Shown here: positions 1 through 13,216 of the stretch, piece by piece
Numbering within the stretch: the first letter of the stretch is position 1
Layout: each line of letters starts with the position of its first letter
Origin: Eremophila alpestris peregrina
Taxonomy: Eukaryota > Chordata > Aves > Passeriformes > Alaudidae
NCBI GenBank assembly: GCA_009792885.1
Contig: WMCF01000026.1
Coordinates: 62,001 to 126,000 of the forward strand
Direction: 5' to 3'
Length of the DNA stretch: 64,000 nt
The notes under the pieces: model-generated
Seen by the model: the letters and a program-made list of their open reading frames with translations, nothing else
The model's database searches: none
What the model was told of the DNA's origin: nothing
Program-made: the position numbers and the translations under genes

Positions 1-3000
1 CAGCTTCACAGACCACAGAAAATACAATATGCTGTGATAAATGAGCTACACAAATGTTTTGCCCCTGCCAAAACCTGAAACTCACAGCAAAGCCTTGCTC
101 TTGCACCTTAACATTACACAGGATTTTGTGCAGGCCAAATATGTAAATGGATGTGAAAAAGGGATTAAACACAATGATTTGGAACAGAACCATAAAAGAC
201 TTCTGAGCACAGTGATGTGTGTGGTTCATACCAGGATTTCCTAATCAAATGATTGCCTGAATTGGAAAGGACATTGAGGGATCAATAAATAGTTACCCAT
301 TTATTATGCTCTTGCTTTGGCCATTGACAGACACTTTACACTGGACAAAAGAAAATTGGTTAAATTAGTTAAGAAAATTAACTAATATGACAATACAGAT
401 GTTTATGTTAGCTTGTCTCTGATTTAGCAAGGACTGTTCAGCTAAGACATATTATTGTGTAGGAAGTGAGAATTAAAATCTAGGGCCAAGCTATAGAGCA
501 GTCCACCATTCCTGCACAGGCACTGAGTCAGTTTACCACCAAGTTCAAGCTTTTCTTAAGGTCACATCTTTTCTCCAGTCTTGTGCTCAGCCCAAGGCAG
601 TGGCTACATTATCATGCAGAGTCTCTATACAATATCTCATGTCCCTCTTGTAACTGCAGTTGAATACAGATGTACTGAACAGCTGCATTGGAACAACATG
701 TGGGTTATGTACCAAAGAGAAAAACATCCTGATGGTGTCATCACATGGGCAGAGGATTCTAAAAGGGTTTTACCTGGATTTCCTGCTCCTTTCTGAGTAA
801 CTTCAAATGAGTCCCTTTAGTCTCTGTATCCCCATGGTGATAATGATAGCTAACATCCTTTGTAAAGGACTTTGTTATACAGTGATGCTATTGACATTTC
901 CAGGTACTTCCATCATCAAATTACATAGCAGAATGTGACAAAGAATGCAAATTCATGTGAGATTATCTTTTCATGGATGCAAAGAGGAATATTATCCATT
1001 TCATCTTTTATGATTCAAAGAGGTAAAAAATCTTCTGAATTTCCTAGTATTTCGGGGAGGGGAAGAAGAGAGAGAAGATGAGTATACATCCCATCTTTAA
1101 GAATCTAAACTAATCGCCCTTGTATCACTTCCTTGCTAGGAGGATTATCTCACCAGTCACTCTGAGGGCAGTGGAGAAAGAGAGGTGCATCTGGACCAGG
1201 AGGCTTCATTGCTCTGGGACACTCTAGCTGCACTCAAGGCAATTGCCCCACCTCTCCCTAGCAAGGAGACAGAGGCCTGGGAGGATACCCTGCTGCCCCA
1301 GCCTCCTGCACTGCACTGGTCTGACTGCAGAAACTCTGACATGCATTCAGGTGATCCTGTGCTAAATAAGGCAGCTTATTTAGCTGCCAGAAAGGGTGCT
1401 ACATGCTTTCCAACCTGCCACTGTGCTTCTCACATGCTTAAGCAGACTGACTTTGAAGAGGCATTTGTCTTGAAAGTCTTACTATGGCAGAGCATCAGAA
1501 ATGTCACTGAGTCACAGTGCCTGTCATTTGTAGATCCCTTCATAGGTGCTTCCTAAAAACATCTCCCAGACTGGAGCTATTGCAAGAACTGGTCCTGTGT
1601 TTTCATTTCAATTCTGTTTGAAGCATAGGGCAGGAAATGGGGAAAACCCATCAATATAGTACCCCTCATAACAGTAATTATGAGGGGTTATTAATATTTA
1701 CAAAGCTTATTTACTAGATGTGGCTCTGGGAACTCATCTACAAAAATATGGATTTATGAAGACCACAATGTACATATCTTCATCTGAATTATTCACATTG
1801 GTTGATACAATTAAATCTTTTTCACTGGCTGAGGTTTGAAAATTGGGTCAAATTAATTGTATAACTAAAGTTTCTTTTTCCTTCTGTAGCCAGTGACTCA
1901 CTTCAGTACAGAGGACTTTATTTGAATTACCAAAAGCTCTGTGAGAAGAATCTCGTCTTTTAAAGTTCTTTTCATGACCTTACATTCTTCTTGTTTCATG
2001 TCAAGCTGGATCTCCTGCTAGAGATTTGTGTTAGTGGCAGCCTAGTGGAAGTTTTGAGAAATTCATGCAATTTTTTTTTCTTCATTAATGATAGCAGATA
2101 ATAGTAGGTTTGGTGTTAATATAACTGACTTGTTTATAACTTTATTTTTCCCTTCATGCCTTAAGCACCAATATTTCTGTTAAGTGTAAGCTGAGGGTCT
2201 GATACATCTGCTATTTTTCCTCCTGGATAAGCACTGCTCCAGAACAGTGATGAGGAAATAACTCCACAGTGTGCAAACAGCTGTGGTTCCCAGTACTCTC
2301 TAATACCCTTCTTATAGTACAATTCTACTCTAGTCACATTGTTAAGCTCATACACTTCAGCCATCATCTTTGCAACTGAGGGTACCTTTTTACAGGAGGC
2401 CTAAAGAGTTCACTTTTCTACTTAGCTGAGATTTATTAAAAATAAAATTGCTTATTCCATCATTCTGATTATCAGCACAGTTCTATGAAAGAAGATCTCA
2501 GAGAATTCCTTGACCCTTTCACACAGATGAGTACCAATGTGCCCTTCCTTTCTACATATTCTAGCTTCACTTTCTTGAATGAGATTAAACAGCAGCAGGG
2601 CTACAGTGCTGTCAAAAGCAGAAAATGTGGAAACAATATTTTTCTAGCAAAGCAAAATTTTAAAGGAGAAAAGCCTTGTTAAATCTTATCAACATTAAGA
2701 ATATGGTCCACATGGCTGTGGTGGAAGAGGATGAATATATAGAACCTTAGTGTGTTCATATGAAAAGAAAAATGAGGCTAGAAAGCAGTGAGTGGTCTTA
2801 AACTAGAGTGTTATTCACCACTCCACTGAATAAGTGGAAAGATAAAATATCCAAGTTTCCAGGTGATAATATTTAGGTAGAGCTTAGCCTGTGGAACTGC
2901 TGGCCTGTGTCTCAAACTGCAGACAAGATCACTGACTGAGAAAGCAGCATCCAAATTATTAAGCAGTTATAATGATGTTTCTTGCTTGGGTACCATCATT

Positions 3001-5381
3001 CCAACCTTTTCATATATGAAAAGAGGCTTCCTGAAGCATGTAGGTAGGTGATGGGTTAGTATTATTACATAAAATTTTGATTTGCCATTGTCAAAACCAG
3101 CATAGGTACATAAAAAACAAAGTACCAATAACATGGCATAGCGCTGCTGAATATGAACTGCCCTGGGTGAACACATGCATCTGATAATGTTTGTCAGGAG
3201 AAGGCATTTGGATTTATATTGTATTCTAGGGCCCTATTTCTGCACTCAGTCTTATCAGCAAAATGAGATTTTATTTTCACCACCAGATAGTATCAAACCA
3301 GGTCTGGTTTGCTTTGGTTTCAGACAGTAATGAGTCAATTGCTGAAGCAGCTATGACTTCAGGAAGGTGATCTTAGACACATGTATTTATTGCCTTTATT
3401 ATTCAGTTTTATGCTGACCTACTTGAAGGACCACTATATCTTAGGGGCTTTTCAAGTGACTTTACAAGCAACTGCCACCTTTTTTTTTTTATTCTTGTCT
3501 TTGTCTGATTTTTGATGCTAAGATCTGATAAGTATCATCTGTTAATATCTAACAGGATGGGTTTTTAGCCAGCATGCATTCCAGGACCCGGGTTCAATAG
3601 TTACAAAGGAAGTGATCCTTTATCAGCACATATCTCTGTTTCCAGCCCAGGGATTATGCCACTTTGCTATCTAGTTTATACGGACAGGTGAAGCAGCCAG
3701 GAAAAATGCTCGAGATAAGAGTGAAGGTAATCATGAAAAGAGAAAACATAATTAAATTCTTTATGGGAAAGGTTCCAAAACATGGAGCAGAACACTAGTA
3801 CCCACTGCAGTATTACTACAGCAGAAACAGTTGATTTGAGAGTGATGTATCAGATTTATTGAAAACAAAGGAGCAGTCACCCTGTTAACAAGAGAGGAAT
3901 TATCCTATTGAGAAAGAAAAAGAAGAGATCAGTGAGAGCACAGAGCATCCAGGCAATAGGAAGCTTAAGAAACCCCATCAGTGAGACACAGGCAATGTCA
4001 CGAAGCCTGAAGTGAGGCCATATGGGATCTATTTCATTAGACAGTTGAAGTGAAAAGATAGGCACTCACTGGGCTGTGAAACCAATTAATACAAATTAAA
4101 GTTCCAGTTTTAATTCTCCAGAATATTTTCAGAAAATTTAGCAAATGCCTTCATGAATTTAAGGACTGGGCTCATAATAACATAATGAAGGTTATTCCAG
4201 CTAGAAAGAAATACACAGCATGCCCAGAAAAATAAGCCAGATTTCTGCACCCTATGAGTGTTGCAAAAAATGAAAATTATCCCTTTTTTAAGTTCTTATG
4301 GCAAGCTGTTGCCTTGCAGTTCTTGATAAAGCAAGATGGAGAGACCAATTCAGTACATGGTGGGTCTATAATGCATAATCTAGTTTAAATTGTAGCACAT
4401 CATAAGACTAGAATTTAAAATGTCATGAAAATTTATCCTTTTCTTTCTGTACAAAACTCTAGACACAAACCACAGTGAAGACAACCTCTGAGCACTGAGA
4501 GACAGTAGCTAGCACTGCTGAATGCACAACTTTCTCCAGCAAGGTCATGGACATGCTGGAAAATTTTGCTTCTATAGAATTTTATTGACTTTCAGTTTCT
4601 GATAACACTAAGTGAAAGCATACTGAACTCTGGCATTGTGCCACAGGAGACTATTTCATTCTGACAGCCAAACCCCACAGTTTGCTGAGTCACAGAAAAC
4701 TTGCAGTGATAAATCTGTGTAAATGAAAGGCACCTTTTGTCAAAGACAACTTTGTATTGTAACTTTGACCAGACTCCAGTTTATTTTCTGTCACTCCTAC
4801 AGGGGAATATAACCAGAATATAACTTAGAGAGAAAAATACAGGTTCTGCATGTGAAGTTATTTGAAAACCCTCCAGTCCACCTGGTTCATAGCCATTCCT
4901 TAGTTTCCCTAGAGTCTGTATGGTGAAAGGAATAAAACAGGTCCAGGAGTAATACAATTTAATTCCACTTACTCTTGCTGCACGGTCACAGGTCACACAC
5001 TGTCAGTACACTTTGGTGGAATGAAGAAAATGTAGAACATAGCTACTTTATAAATACGTTTTCCATTTTGCTTGCACAACTTTGATTTCCTTATGACAGA
5101 GGGTGACCCAAATTGTATTCTTCAGGAGGAATAGTTAAGTATTTGCTTCTGGTTTTTAGTATTCCTGTCACATACCATTTTTCTTTCAAAATGAGCAATG
5201 TATTTTCATCTGCCCCAGTTAAAGCATGCAAATAGTAAAACATATTGAAAAAATCCTTTGCTTTAAATATATTTTGGGAGTTAGAGGTGAATGACCCAAG
5301 CTGTCATTCACCAGTGGTCAAATCTGAGCTTACAAAACCCACTTATACTAAAGCAAGAATAAAATGTATTCAATTATATAT
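1..5381. other. Intergenic DNA, no gene recognised
   Basis: AT-rich, CpG-poor sequence with frequent stops in all frames. The open frames here (the longest about 123 codons, at 1185-1556) show no recognisable domain, no splice context and no CpG-rich promoter. The only clear structural item is a perfect inverted repeat at 1661-1688, listed separately. Homopolymer runs occur near 2070 and 3480. If gene order is as I recall it in human, the AADAT side of MFAP3L would lie in this direction, but I saw no AADAT-like coding sequence. Confidence 0.6.
1661..1688. repeat. Perfect 11-bp inverted repeat (hairpin)
   Basis: The left arm ACCCCTCATAA (1661-1671) and right arm TTATGAGGGGT (1678-1688) are exact reverse complements separated by six bases. 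The sequence shows the potential to fold; no function is implied. It lies in non-coding DNA far from any recognised gene. Confidence 0.8.
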
Positions 5382-5850
5382 ATCATAGAACTATTGAATG
5401 CTACTGGGTTGGAAGGGACCTTCAAAATCATGTTATTCCACTCCCCTTGCCTTGGCAGGAACAACTTCCACTAGACGAAGCTGTTCAGAGCCCATCCAAC
5501 CTGGTTTTGAACACTTCCAGGGATGGGGGAGCCTCAATTTCTCTGGGCAACCTGTCCCCAGTGCCTCACGACTCTCACAGTAAAGAATGTTTTCCTAATT
5601 TTATTTCTAAACCTACTCTCTTTCAGTTTGAAGCCCTTCCTCCATGTGTGGTCACTCCATGCTCTTGTAAAATGCCCCTCTCCAGCTCTCTTGCAGGCCC
5701 CCTTCAGGTACTGGAAGGCTGCTTAAAAGTCTGCCTGGAGGCTTCTCTTCTCCAGGCTGAACAACATCAACACTCTGAGCCTTTCTTCACGGGAGAGGTA
5801 CTCCAGCCCTCTGACCAACTCCTCACCTTAAAACTCAGTTTCTCTGGAGC
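5382..5850 (-). mobile_element. CR1 LINE fragment (3' end, antisense)
   Basis: The plus strand starts with the 'tcatagaa...' terminal pattern typical of CR1 3' ends, then 'gggttggaagggacct', a line resembling 'cagggatgggggagcctc', 'ctctgggcaacctgt', 'cacagtaaagaatgtttt', 'ttcaggtactggaaggctgc' and 'cttctcttctccaggctga'. These are hallmark blocks of avian CR1 read on the antisense strand, so the element is inserted on the minus strand. It covers only the 3'-terminal 0.45-0.5 kb, as expected from 5' truncation. An open frame of 152 codons on the plus strand (5447-5905) is antisense to this element and is not a gene. The far boundary is uncertain by tens of bases. Confidence 0.93.
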
Positions 5851-6496
5851 TCTGTTCCCACAAAAATTAGCTCAGCATTGTGAAGTTCTTCAATGCTTCA
5901 ACTGACCCTCCACAAAGATGTAAAGTCAAACACGCTGTCTCCAAACACTATCCCAGAAAAGCTCTCCAGGCTATTTTTGTGCCATCTGGGCAATTTTTAG
6001 AAGAATATTAAAAGCCTAAGATGCTCTCTTTTCTCTCCATGAACATTATTGGTAAAGAAGTTGTGTTTAACTTTTTTTCCAAAATTATCTCTGCTGGACA
6101 AGCACAAATTAAAAATGTTTTCTCATACTATCAACTTCCAGAATATGCTCAAGAATTCTGTATTATTCAAACAAGCAAAGAGTCTCAAGTCTTCAACAGT
6201 CTCATTGAAAAATTGTTTAAAAGCTGGAATCTCATGTGCTGTATAAAGCAAGCCTCTAATTACACAGTTGAGATCAGTGGAGAAGCAGTGCTTTGTTATA
6301 CAGGTTGGAGAACATCTTCCTTCTCTCCCGGATAGGGTGCTCCTGAGCAGTGTGCTCCTTGTGAGGCTTCAAAGTACAGTGGCTGATTTCAACAGTCCTT
6401 CTCCTCTACAAATCCTTGGGGAGCCAAACTTTCTTCCTCAATTCACCTATGAGTGACCACAGAATGGCCTCTTACTGTAGTAAGATAGGTAAAGAG
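5851..6496. other. Non-coding spacer between CR1 and LTR
   Basis: AT-rich sequence with overlapping short open frames that have no recognisable domains. A block near 5912-5955 faintly resembles the next CR1 segment ('acaaagatgt...'), so the CR1 copy may continue after a deletion, but similarity is too weak to assert. Nothing else seen. Confidence 0.4.
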
Positions 6497-7037
6497 TGTG
6501 GGGAAACAAAGAGCTGGTACCAAAGGTAATCTTGCCTCTGTTGTATTGCAGCTGTGTTAATTATCCCAGAGTGGGAACAGCCTTGCTCTGCCAGCTCTGG
6601 GTGTGATAAAGAGGGAGCTGGCTGGGAGGGCTTTGGTTGGTTGGTTGCAGTTGCAGCTCAGTTGGAGGCTGCTGCTGTGCTGTGAAGACCCAGAGACAGG
6701 AGGTGGTGCAAGGGACAGATAAGGTAAGACCTTGTACCAAGAACTGACAAGGACAGGGGCTGGGCCAGAGCCAAGCTAGAGTGAGCTAGTGCTGTGAGAA
6801 GGGAGAGAGGAGAAGGAGAACTGACTGACTGGCTGCTGGCATAAATGGACAGACCCTGAGAGCTGCCTGGAGCTGCCTTTGGGAAATAAGATAGAGACTG
6901 TTAAGTAACAAGGTGTTGGTGCCTGAAGCCTTCTGATTGATATGGAAGATTTATAGGTAATAAAGTCCTGACACTTGGAGCCCTAGAAGTTTTTAAGGAA
7001 ATAGTTTGTGTGTGTTTTGACTATCTCGACTACCACA
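6497..7037 (+). mobile_element. Candidate endogenous retroviral LTR
   Basis: The segment begins TGTGG and ends CCACA, giving the TG...CA inverted ends expected of an LTR of about 541 bp. Inside, in the right order, are a TATA-like CATAAATG near 6840, an AATAAA poly(A) signal at 6959-6964, and about 73 bases of U5-like sequence to the CA end. CpGs near the 3' end have not decayed as they have in the surrounding DNA, which suggests a comparatively young insertion. I do not recognise the exact family. No matching target-site duplication is obvious directly around the two ends, consistent with internal sequence following at 7038. Confidence 0.6.
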
Positions 7038-7240
7038 GTGACCCACTGGGATGTAGTGGGGGAGGCGGCGTCGGTGTAGCTGAGAGTGGCTGGTGAAAGC
7101 CACAGGGAGGTCCAGACCTGATTTTCTCCAATCAAGACACCTGGAATTAGGTGAGCCACCAACTAGCAAAATGGGAGACTGCTTGTCTCTGCTTTGTTCA
7201 TGTTGTGACCGCCTCGACAACGACATCTTACTGACTGTAC
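7038..7240 (+). mobile_element. Possible retroviral leader remnant after the LTR
   Basis: The sequence immediately after the LTR end (GTGACCCACTGGG) loosely resembles a tRNA primer-binding region of an endogenous retrovirus, and is followed by CpG-containing GC-rich sequence unlike its surroundings. A splice-donor-like AGGTGAGCC lies near 7150. The CpG-richer character stops around 7230, after which ordinary AT-rich DNA resumes. No gag, pol or env reading frame is present, so if this is retroviral it is a truncated stub. The assignment is an inference from position and composition. Confidence 0.35.
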
Positions 7241-7811
7241 TTTAAAAAGCAAATCTTAGATTTGTGATTTCTTTGGGGCTTGTCCTTGGCAAGCTGGCTT
7301 TATATTATTTAGCAAAGACAAACATTAAACAGACATCCTCTCTCAGTCTTACACTCCAAGTGCAGGAAAACTCCTTCTCAACTTCTTCCTAAATTTTTAC
7401 TTGTAATGATTAATGATAAAGCAAATTAAGGCAGAGCTACTTCACATTACGTGCAATGTGCATTTGATGAAATAGGAGACAATAATTTGACCCACAAAGT
7501 TCCACTCATCACAAGTGCAGTGACTCATCAGCTTCCCAAAACCATGATGAAGTCTAGATAAAAGATTCTAACAAAGCAAAATCACAGCCTAATATAAACT
7601 GCTGTGGATTATATATATTGGTTTTGATGTGTTTTCTTTATGCTTAATCACAACATCAGAGCAAAAGTAGGGAAAAGTATCTGTTCTCAGGTAAGAAAGT
7701 GAACTATCCCATACCACAGCCCACAAGCCCAGATGGATGCAGCATGTTAGTGACCCAGAAAAAACATTTTATTCTAAGATCTTCTTCCAAAAAAATTGTA
7801 TATTTCTGTCA

Positions 7812-7850
7812 GTCTCAATGTTTCTATTCTGTAGTTTGGAACATTGAGAC
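7812..7850. repeat. Perfect 11-bp inverted repeat with 17-base loop
   Basis: GTCTCAATGTT at 7812-7822 is the exact reverse complement of AACATTGAGAC at 7840-7850. Non-coding context, no known function. Confidence 0.75.
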
Positions 7851-10800
7851 ACAAACATACTGAGTTGTCCAAGTTCCTGAGGAAGCCTGCAGTAAATGAA
7901 AACCTAGACCTTCTGAGTTCCAGTTCACTGACTCATCCATGAAACTTTCCTTTGCCGTGTGGTAAGAGTGGTGCTTTACAGACCCAAGACTACCATGAGT
8001 TACATTTATAGAACATATGTAATGTACAACAGAATTTTACACTGTCTTTTATTTCACTTATTTTATTTAGATAATACTGTGAGAAACAGCTATTGCTCAG
8101 AGGTGTGCAGCTCCATCACCAGATGCAAGCAGGCTGGAAAGTTTCTCCAGTGACTGGGTAATAGTTAGCCATACTTTTTTATTTCCCCTCAATTAACTCA
8201 TCAGCTACCATAGTCAGCCACCAACTTTGTTCTTTTATTAAAGCTTTCATGAAAAAAAAAATCAAAGGACTTGTGAAAAACATAGTCAGAAGAAGCCCCA
8301 TCTAGGATAGCACTTAAAATTGATTTCCAATGAAATCATGGCTGAGCATGACAAGGAGGGTAGTAAGGGATTATGTCTCTGTGACTGACTCATGTATTTT
8401 GCTGTTCTTTGAAATCAAGAGCATTGATTTTTTTATAGTTTTACTTGGGTTTGCTTCCAGCATCCCATGATTCCCCAGGGCCCAGAAATATACAATGCTT
8501 GACACACAGGAAAGTTGCAGAAAGGTCAGTGTGCTCAGTACACATTGGTAGCATCTGTGCTGCTGCTATATTTGCCAAGATCCAAGCAAATTCAAAGGAG
8601 AAAATTATATTTGAAGAGCATTTTACCTGAAGTTTTTCAGCCTCCTGAAAAACACCCATCATTTCTAATCTTTATTTATTTATTTGTGCACAGACAGTCC
8701 ATACAAGTTAAAATAGGCTGGCATCTGAGTTTTTCCACACTTAGTTTAGCAAACTGACTCTAAGTACAAGCCTAGCTTTTCCCCTAAATTAGTGAGACCA
8801 TGCAGATCCACATGTGTGAACATCACAGGAACACAGACTGGCACTGACACCCCACACAGTCTGGCCAGCTCTCTGTAACAAACTTGTTAGCAGCATTTCC
8901 TGGCACTGGCACTGGCAAATCCCAGCTCGTACCCCAACACTGACTGATTTTTTCCACAGCTTTGCAGTTAAGCCCCAGAGCAAAAGGTTGCTCAGAAACC
9001 AAATGTGGAATGATTTCTTAAGTCAATCTGAAACAAGTCCTGGCCTTAGCATTGACTGAACAGGTATCCCAACCTAACCTCCCTCTTTCACAGTGGGACA
9101 TCCCAGCCTGCCACTGACCTGACAGAGGAGCATCTCTGTCTGCCTTGCAGTCACTCTCCTTTGCCCCAGAGCTCTGTGAATTCAAGCCCCAACTCAAACT
9201 ACAGTCTTTGCACCCCACTTCTTTTCCTCATTTTTCTTCCAGGCCAGATAGAATTTAGAAGTAAGTTTATGGTGGAGTTTGGTTTGCATAAATCATGGTT
9301 TTATTCAGTTTAGCTTCTTACCTTCATCCCAGACAAAGCTGTTCATAACCTAAAAACTGCTTTAGAATCAGCTTTTTGCTTGAACTTTGAAAAGCTTCCC
9401 CAGTAACCTGCAATGAACTCAAGCTTTGCCTTTTTCCTTTTATGTCTAGAGGTCTATCCCTACTTTACCCACTATGTTACCCAGTGATCCAACCTCCCAT
9501 CTCAGAGCTTATTTCCCAATGGCACTGGCTCACACCAACTCTCAGCTTAGTTTAACAGGCCCTGTTAATTGATACATGACTTTATAAATTCACACAAACA
9601 ACCTCTAATTCTATGCATAACTGTTTACTTCCAGAAGGCTGCATAACCTTAATTTGGAAGCAAATATACAGCCATGAATACCAGCCTTTCATATCTGCCT
9701 ATCTTGCTGAAAACTGAGTCTTTTATTAAGGCAGAAACAGTGCCAAGAGAACTTCAAACATGTTAAAATGTTTAGAGCTTGACAGGAATCAGAGATTTTA
9801 TTTTAATTTCTATGAATATTAACTTATTTTTCTTGCAGTAGGGATACAGTGATGTTTTAGACATGAGACAATGTCCACTGTGCACATGCAGTGTCTCATA
9901 TTACTCTGGTTGCCATATTTCCCCTTACATTATAGCCTCAGAAGGCATTATTGACTAACTTAAAAGTAATAATCAGAAAGGTTTTATGTGGCAAGACTAT
10001 TACGATCTGATGACAAATTGACCTATTTTATTTTCTTCCTACATCTAATGAGACTAAATTATATCTAAGAGCAATTGGTAATAGCTGAAAATGTAATCTG
10101 TTAGCAGCAGCAGTGAGCCACATAATCAAATGAGGGAAAGAGGTGAGGCAGCCTCTGCCTGTCTTTGGAAATGAGAGTTGGCATATGAACACTTAGACAC
10201 ACATGGAGCCAAACTGAAAAGGTTTAAATTAGTGTGATCATCTCTGGATTTAAACTTATAGGTCACACTCGCAGTAACACCCCACCAGGCTACAAGAAAT
10301 CAGCCTGACAGAGAAGCCCCTCTTCACCTGGAGCACAAGGCCACTCCAGAAGAACAGGACACTACAGAAGAGGCAGACGCTAAGGACTATACACAGATGA
10401 AGTCCAGGACAATTTTCACACCTTTCTGAACATGACAGTTAGGGAAGATTGCAACTGGGAGCCCATCCAGAAAGGGACACCCTGCCATGCATCTTCAGTA
10501 AACTCCTCACAGGAAAACATGGGTCAGAGGCAAAGAGCAGAGAGCCTCCCTCAGTCACCTAGGGTGTCACAGACTGTAAGTGATAGCTGCAGTTTTCCCA
10601 GAAGCTCTCAGAGAAGTGTGCAGGCAGGAGGCAGGCATGTAAAGCCAGGCCATGTAAAATCAGTCTGCAGAGTTCACAAAGCTGGCGACTCATCTGCAGA
10701 AGGAACGTCACGGGGATCTGAAGGCAAATCACCCTTGGCTCTGCCAAGGGTTGTCCTGCTGTCTCTTAGCTTAGTGAGCAAGTGAAACACTGCAAGCAGC

Positions 10801-11490
10801 AGGAGCCTCACACTGAGAGCAGCAGCTGAAGGGACCAAACTTCAGAGTCACTCAAGTGATGGGAAGTGACTGGGCTCTGCTACATTCACCTCTCTGTAGG
10901 TAAGTCATGGCTTTCAGATAAAGCATAAAACATGAGCTAATTAAATCTTTATTTTCTTTTCAAATCTGGATAATGGATTTTGGCAGAGAAAATCATCAGT
11001 AACTCAAAACCCTAGCAGCTCATGCAGTGAAGAAGTTTTGTGCCTGTCCTGCTGCCTTGGGGCCAACAGCTGCTTGACTCAGAGCTGTTCTTTGTGATAA
11101 GCAGTGTCTCAAGTGCACAGCTAAGGCAATAGCCTGCTGGTTTGCACACTATGAGCTTGCATGTAAGTAGTAAAGACTAGAGAGGGCTTATTTCCTTTAG
11201 GGAAACATTTTTTCACCTGATAAACTAGAGGTGGTCACTAACTGTGGAATAAAAAAGTTATGCAAGGTATTAATTGCTTAAACTGCTGGACTTTCCTTTT
11301 TAAGAACTGCAATAAATATTAAAGCAATTTAGAAAGATTTCTAACAGCATCCAGCAACTCTGCAGTTCAGATTTATGTTCCCAGCATAATTTTATTCAGA
11401 GGTAATTATACAAGACATGTATGTTCCCAGGAAGTTTTTTTATGATGTTGTCTGTTTTATTTAAACAATAATTGCCATGCAAAATTGACT

Positions 11491-11509
11491 TGGGAAGCTG
11501 AGCTTCCCA
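11491..11509. repeat. Near-perfect palindrome, 9-bp arms
   Basis: TGGGAAGCT and AGCTTCCCA flank a single central base. Simple palindrome in non-coding DNA; could be chance. Confidence 0.7.
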
Positions 11510-13138
11510 CAAAACACTTTAGCTTCTTCGACAATAAGCAGAAAAGGGACAAGAATGAGGGAATAATAAGTATTCAAACAGCTGCATATGTTGATAATGA
11601 AAAAATTGATCTGTCAATGATCCTACAGTCCACCACTTCTGTAAAAGCAGACAATAGCAAATGAAGTTAGCAAGTCCCCTCTGAAAAGTGCCAGCTGCAA
11701 TTAGGTTGTCTGGATGTTGGGAAGGATGGGGGTTTCAAGAGGGTTACAGCTTTCACAGTGAAATACAAGGCAAAGCAGTACCATGATTTGCTGTAGATAT
11801 AATGACTTAGCAGCAGGTAGAGATCACATCATGCAGTGATGGAAAGAGCCCATGTGCCAAGCTGCTGGACTCTGAGTACATGTCCAGAGGGTCTGCACAT
11901 GCTCCCTTGCATACACACAGACATGCTGGGAGAAAAGGGTCCAATTAGCACAACTAATACCAGTTCAAATGAAGACAACGTTATTGCATTTCTCTGCCTT
12001 TTCTGCCAGAATACATCTGGTAGTAATGGAGGATAAATATGCTTTTTCAGTTATTTTAAATCATTTACTTAAAACAAACACTGATTAAGTTATGCTGAAC
12101 TATGTACATCACTGATTTGGAATATCATTGACTGCCAAAAGGAAACCTAGCCCAGGGTCCAAAAAAAGAGAATTGCTTGGTCATCTCATAAATCATTAGT
12201 GTAAAAAAATTATGTGGTAATTTACCCATGGTATTGCAGATGAGATCTTGCCCATCTTGAAGCTACTTACAGAATGACAGTGTTAGAGACCTACAGGATC
12301 AATAAAATATTGATTTTATATCTTTTCATTTGCCAGGCTTGGCAGAGAAAAACTGTCCTTCCACTGGAATGGTTTCAAGGATTACAATTAAGGAAACATT
12401 CAAAGCACAACAGCTGATCATGGAAGAAGCCACAGAGACAGGGGTGAGTAAAAACTGTCCACTCGGGGGGGAAAAAACTATTCTTCAAGTAGTTTTACCT
12501 GTATTGTGAGTTTTTAATGTTCTGAATATGCTATGAGTTGAGTGATGTCTTCCTTCAGAACCAAATTTCAAGGACTGTGAAGGGGAAATCACATGGTTAC
12601 TATGATGATTTGGATCTGATCCATTATTTGCATGTCATTTCCCTTGGGAATGTAATATAATAAAATTAAATGTGATGGACAGGGAAAATATCCATGAAGA
12701 CAAATGCTTGTCTCCCCAGAATGTTTAATTGCCAAGATGGGTGAATCTTTGTATCGATCTCTTTCACCTTCAAGATTAGCAAGACTAGGGTGTGAACTTT
12801 TAGCACTTTTACAGTTGCTGCACAAAAATATGTGAAACTCTAGAAGAAGCTTGAATATATTAACAGGACACCATGAACCAGTAAGATCTGAGTAATCACA
12901 CTCTTATATTCAAAAATGCTGTCTCCAATTCAGTATTTCCAGCAGTTTCTTTCAGTGGCCCAGTGAAACTTTGGCCTGTACCTAAGATGTAAGTATGAGA
13001 AATGTATTTACCTAAATAATAGAGAATTTTAAGTGGTGTGATCTTGTTGGTTTTTGTAATCCCCAAAATCAATTTACTTGTCACTTTTTTCTTTATGAAT
13101 AATTGCGCACATTTTGCAATTTACAACCATTATGGCAA

Positions 13139-13216
13139 AAAAAAAAAAAACCCAAAACCAAACAACAAAACAAAAAACCAAACAAAAACCCCAAAAAACA
13201 AACAAACAAAAACACT
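13139..13216. repeat. A-rich / CAAA low-complexity tract
   Basis: Begins with a run of more than ten A, then interleaved AAACC, AAACAA and CAAAA units through about 13216. Open frames crossing it on both strands (lysine/asparagine-rich on plus, phenylalanine-rich on minus) are composition artefacts. Confidence 0.9.

Noticed and set aside
1185..1556. 123-codon plus-strand frame
   Set aside because: No domain; the antisense strand is also open, which points to local composition. No match to AADAT, the expected neighbour.
5447..5905. 152-codon plus-strand frame
   Set aside because: Antisense to a CR1 LINE fragment.
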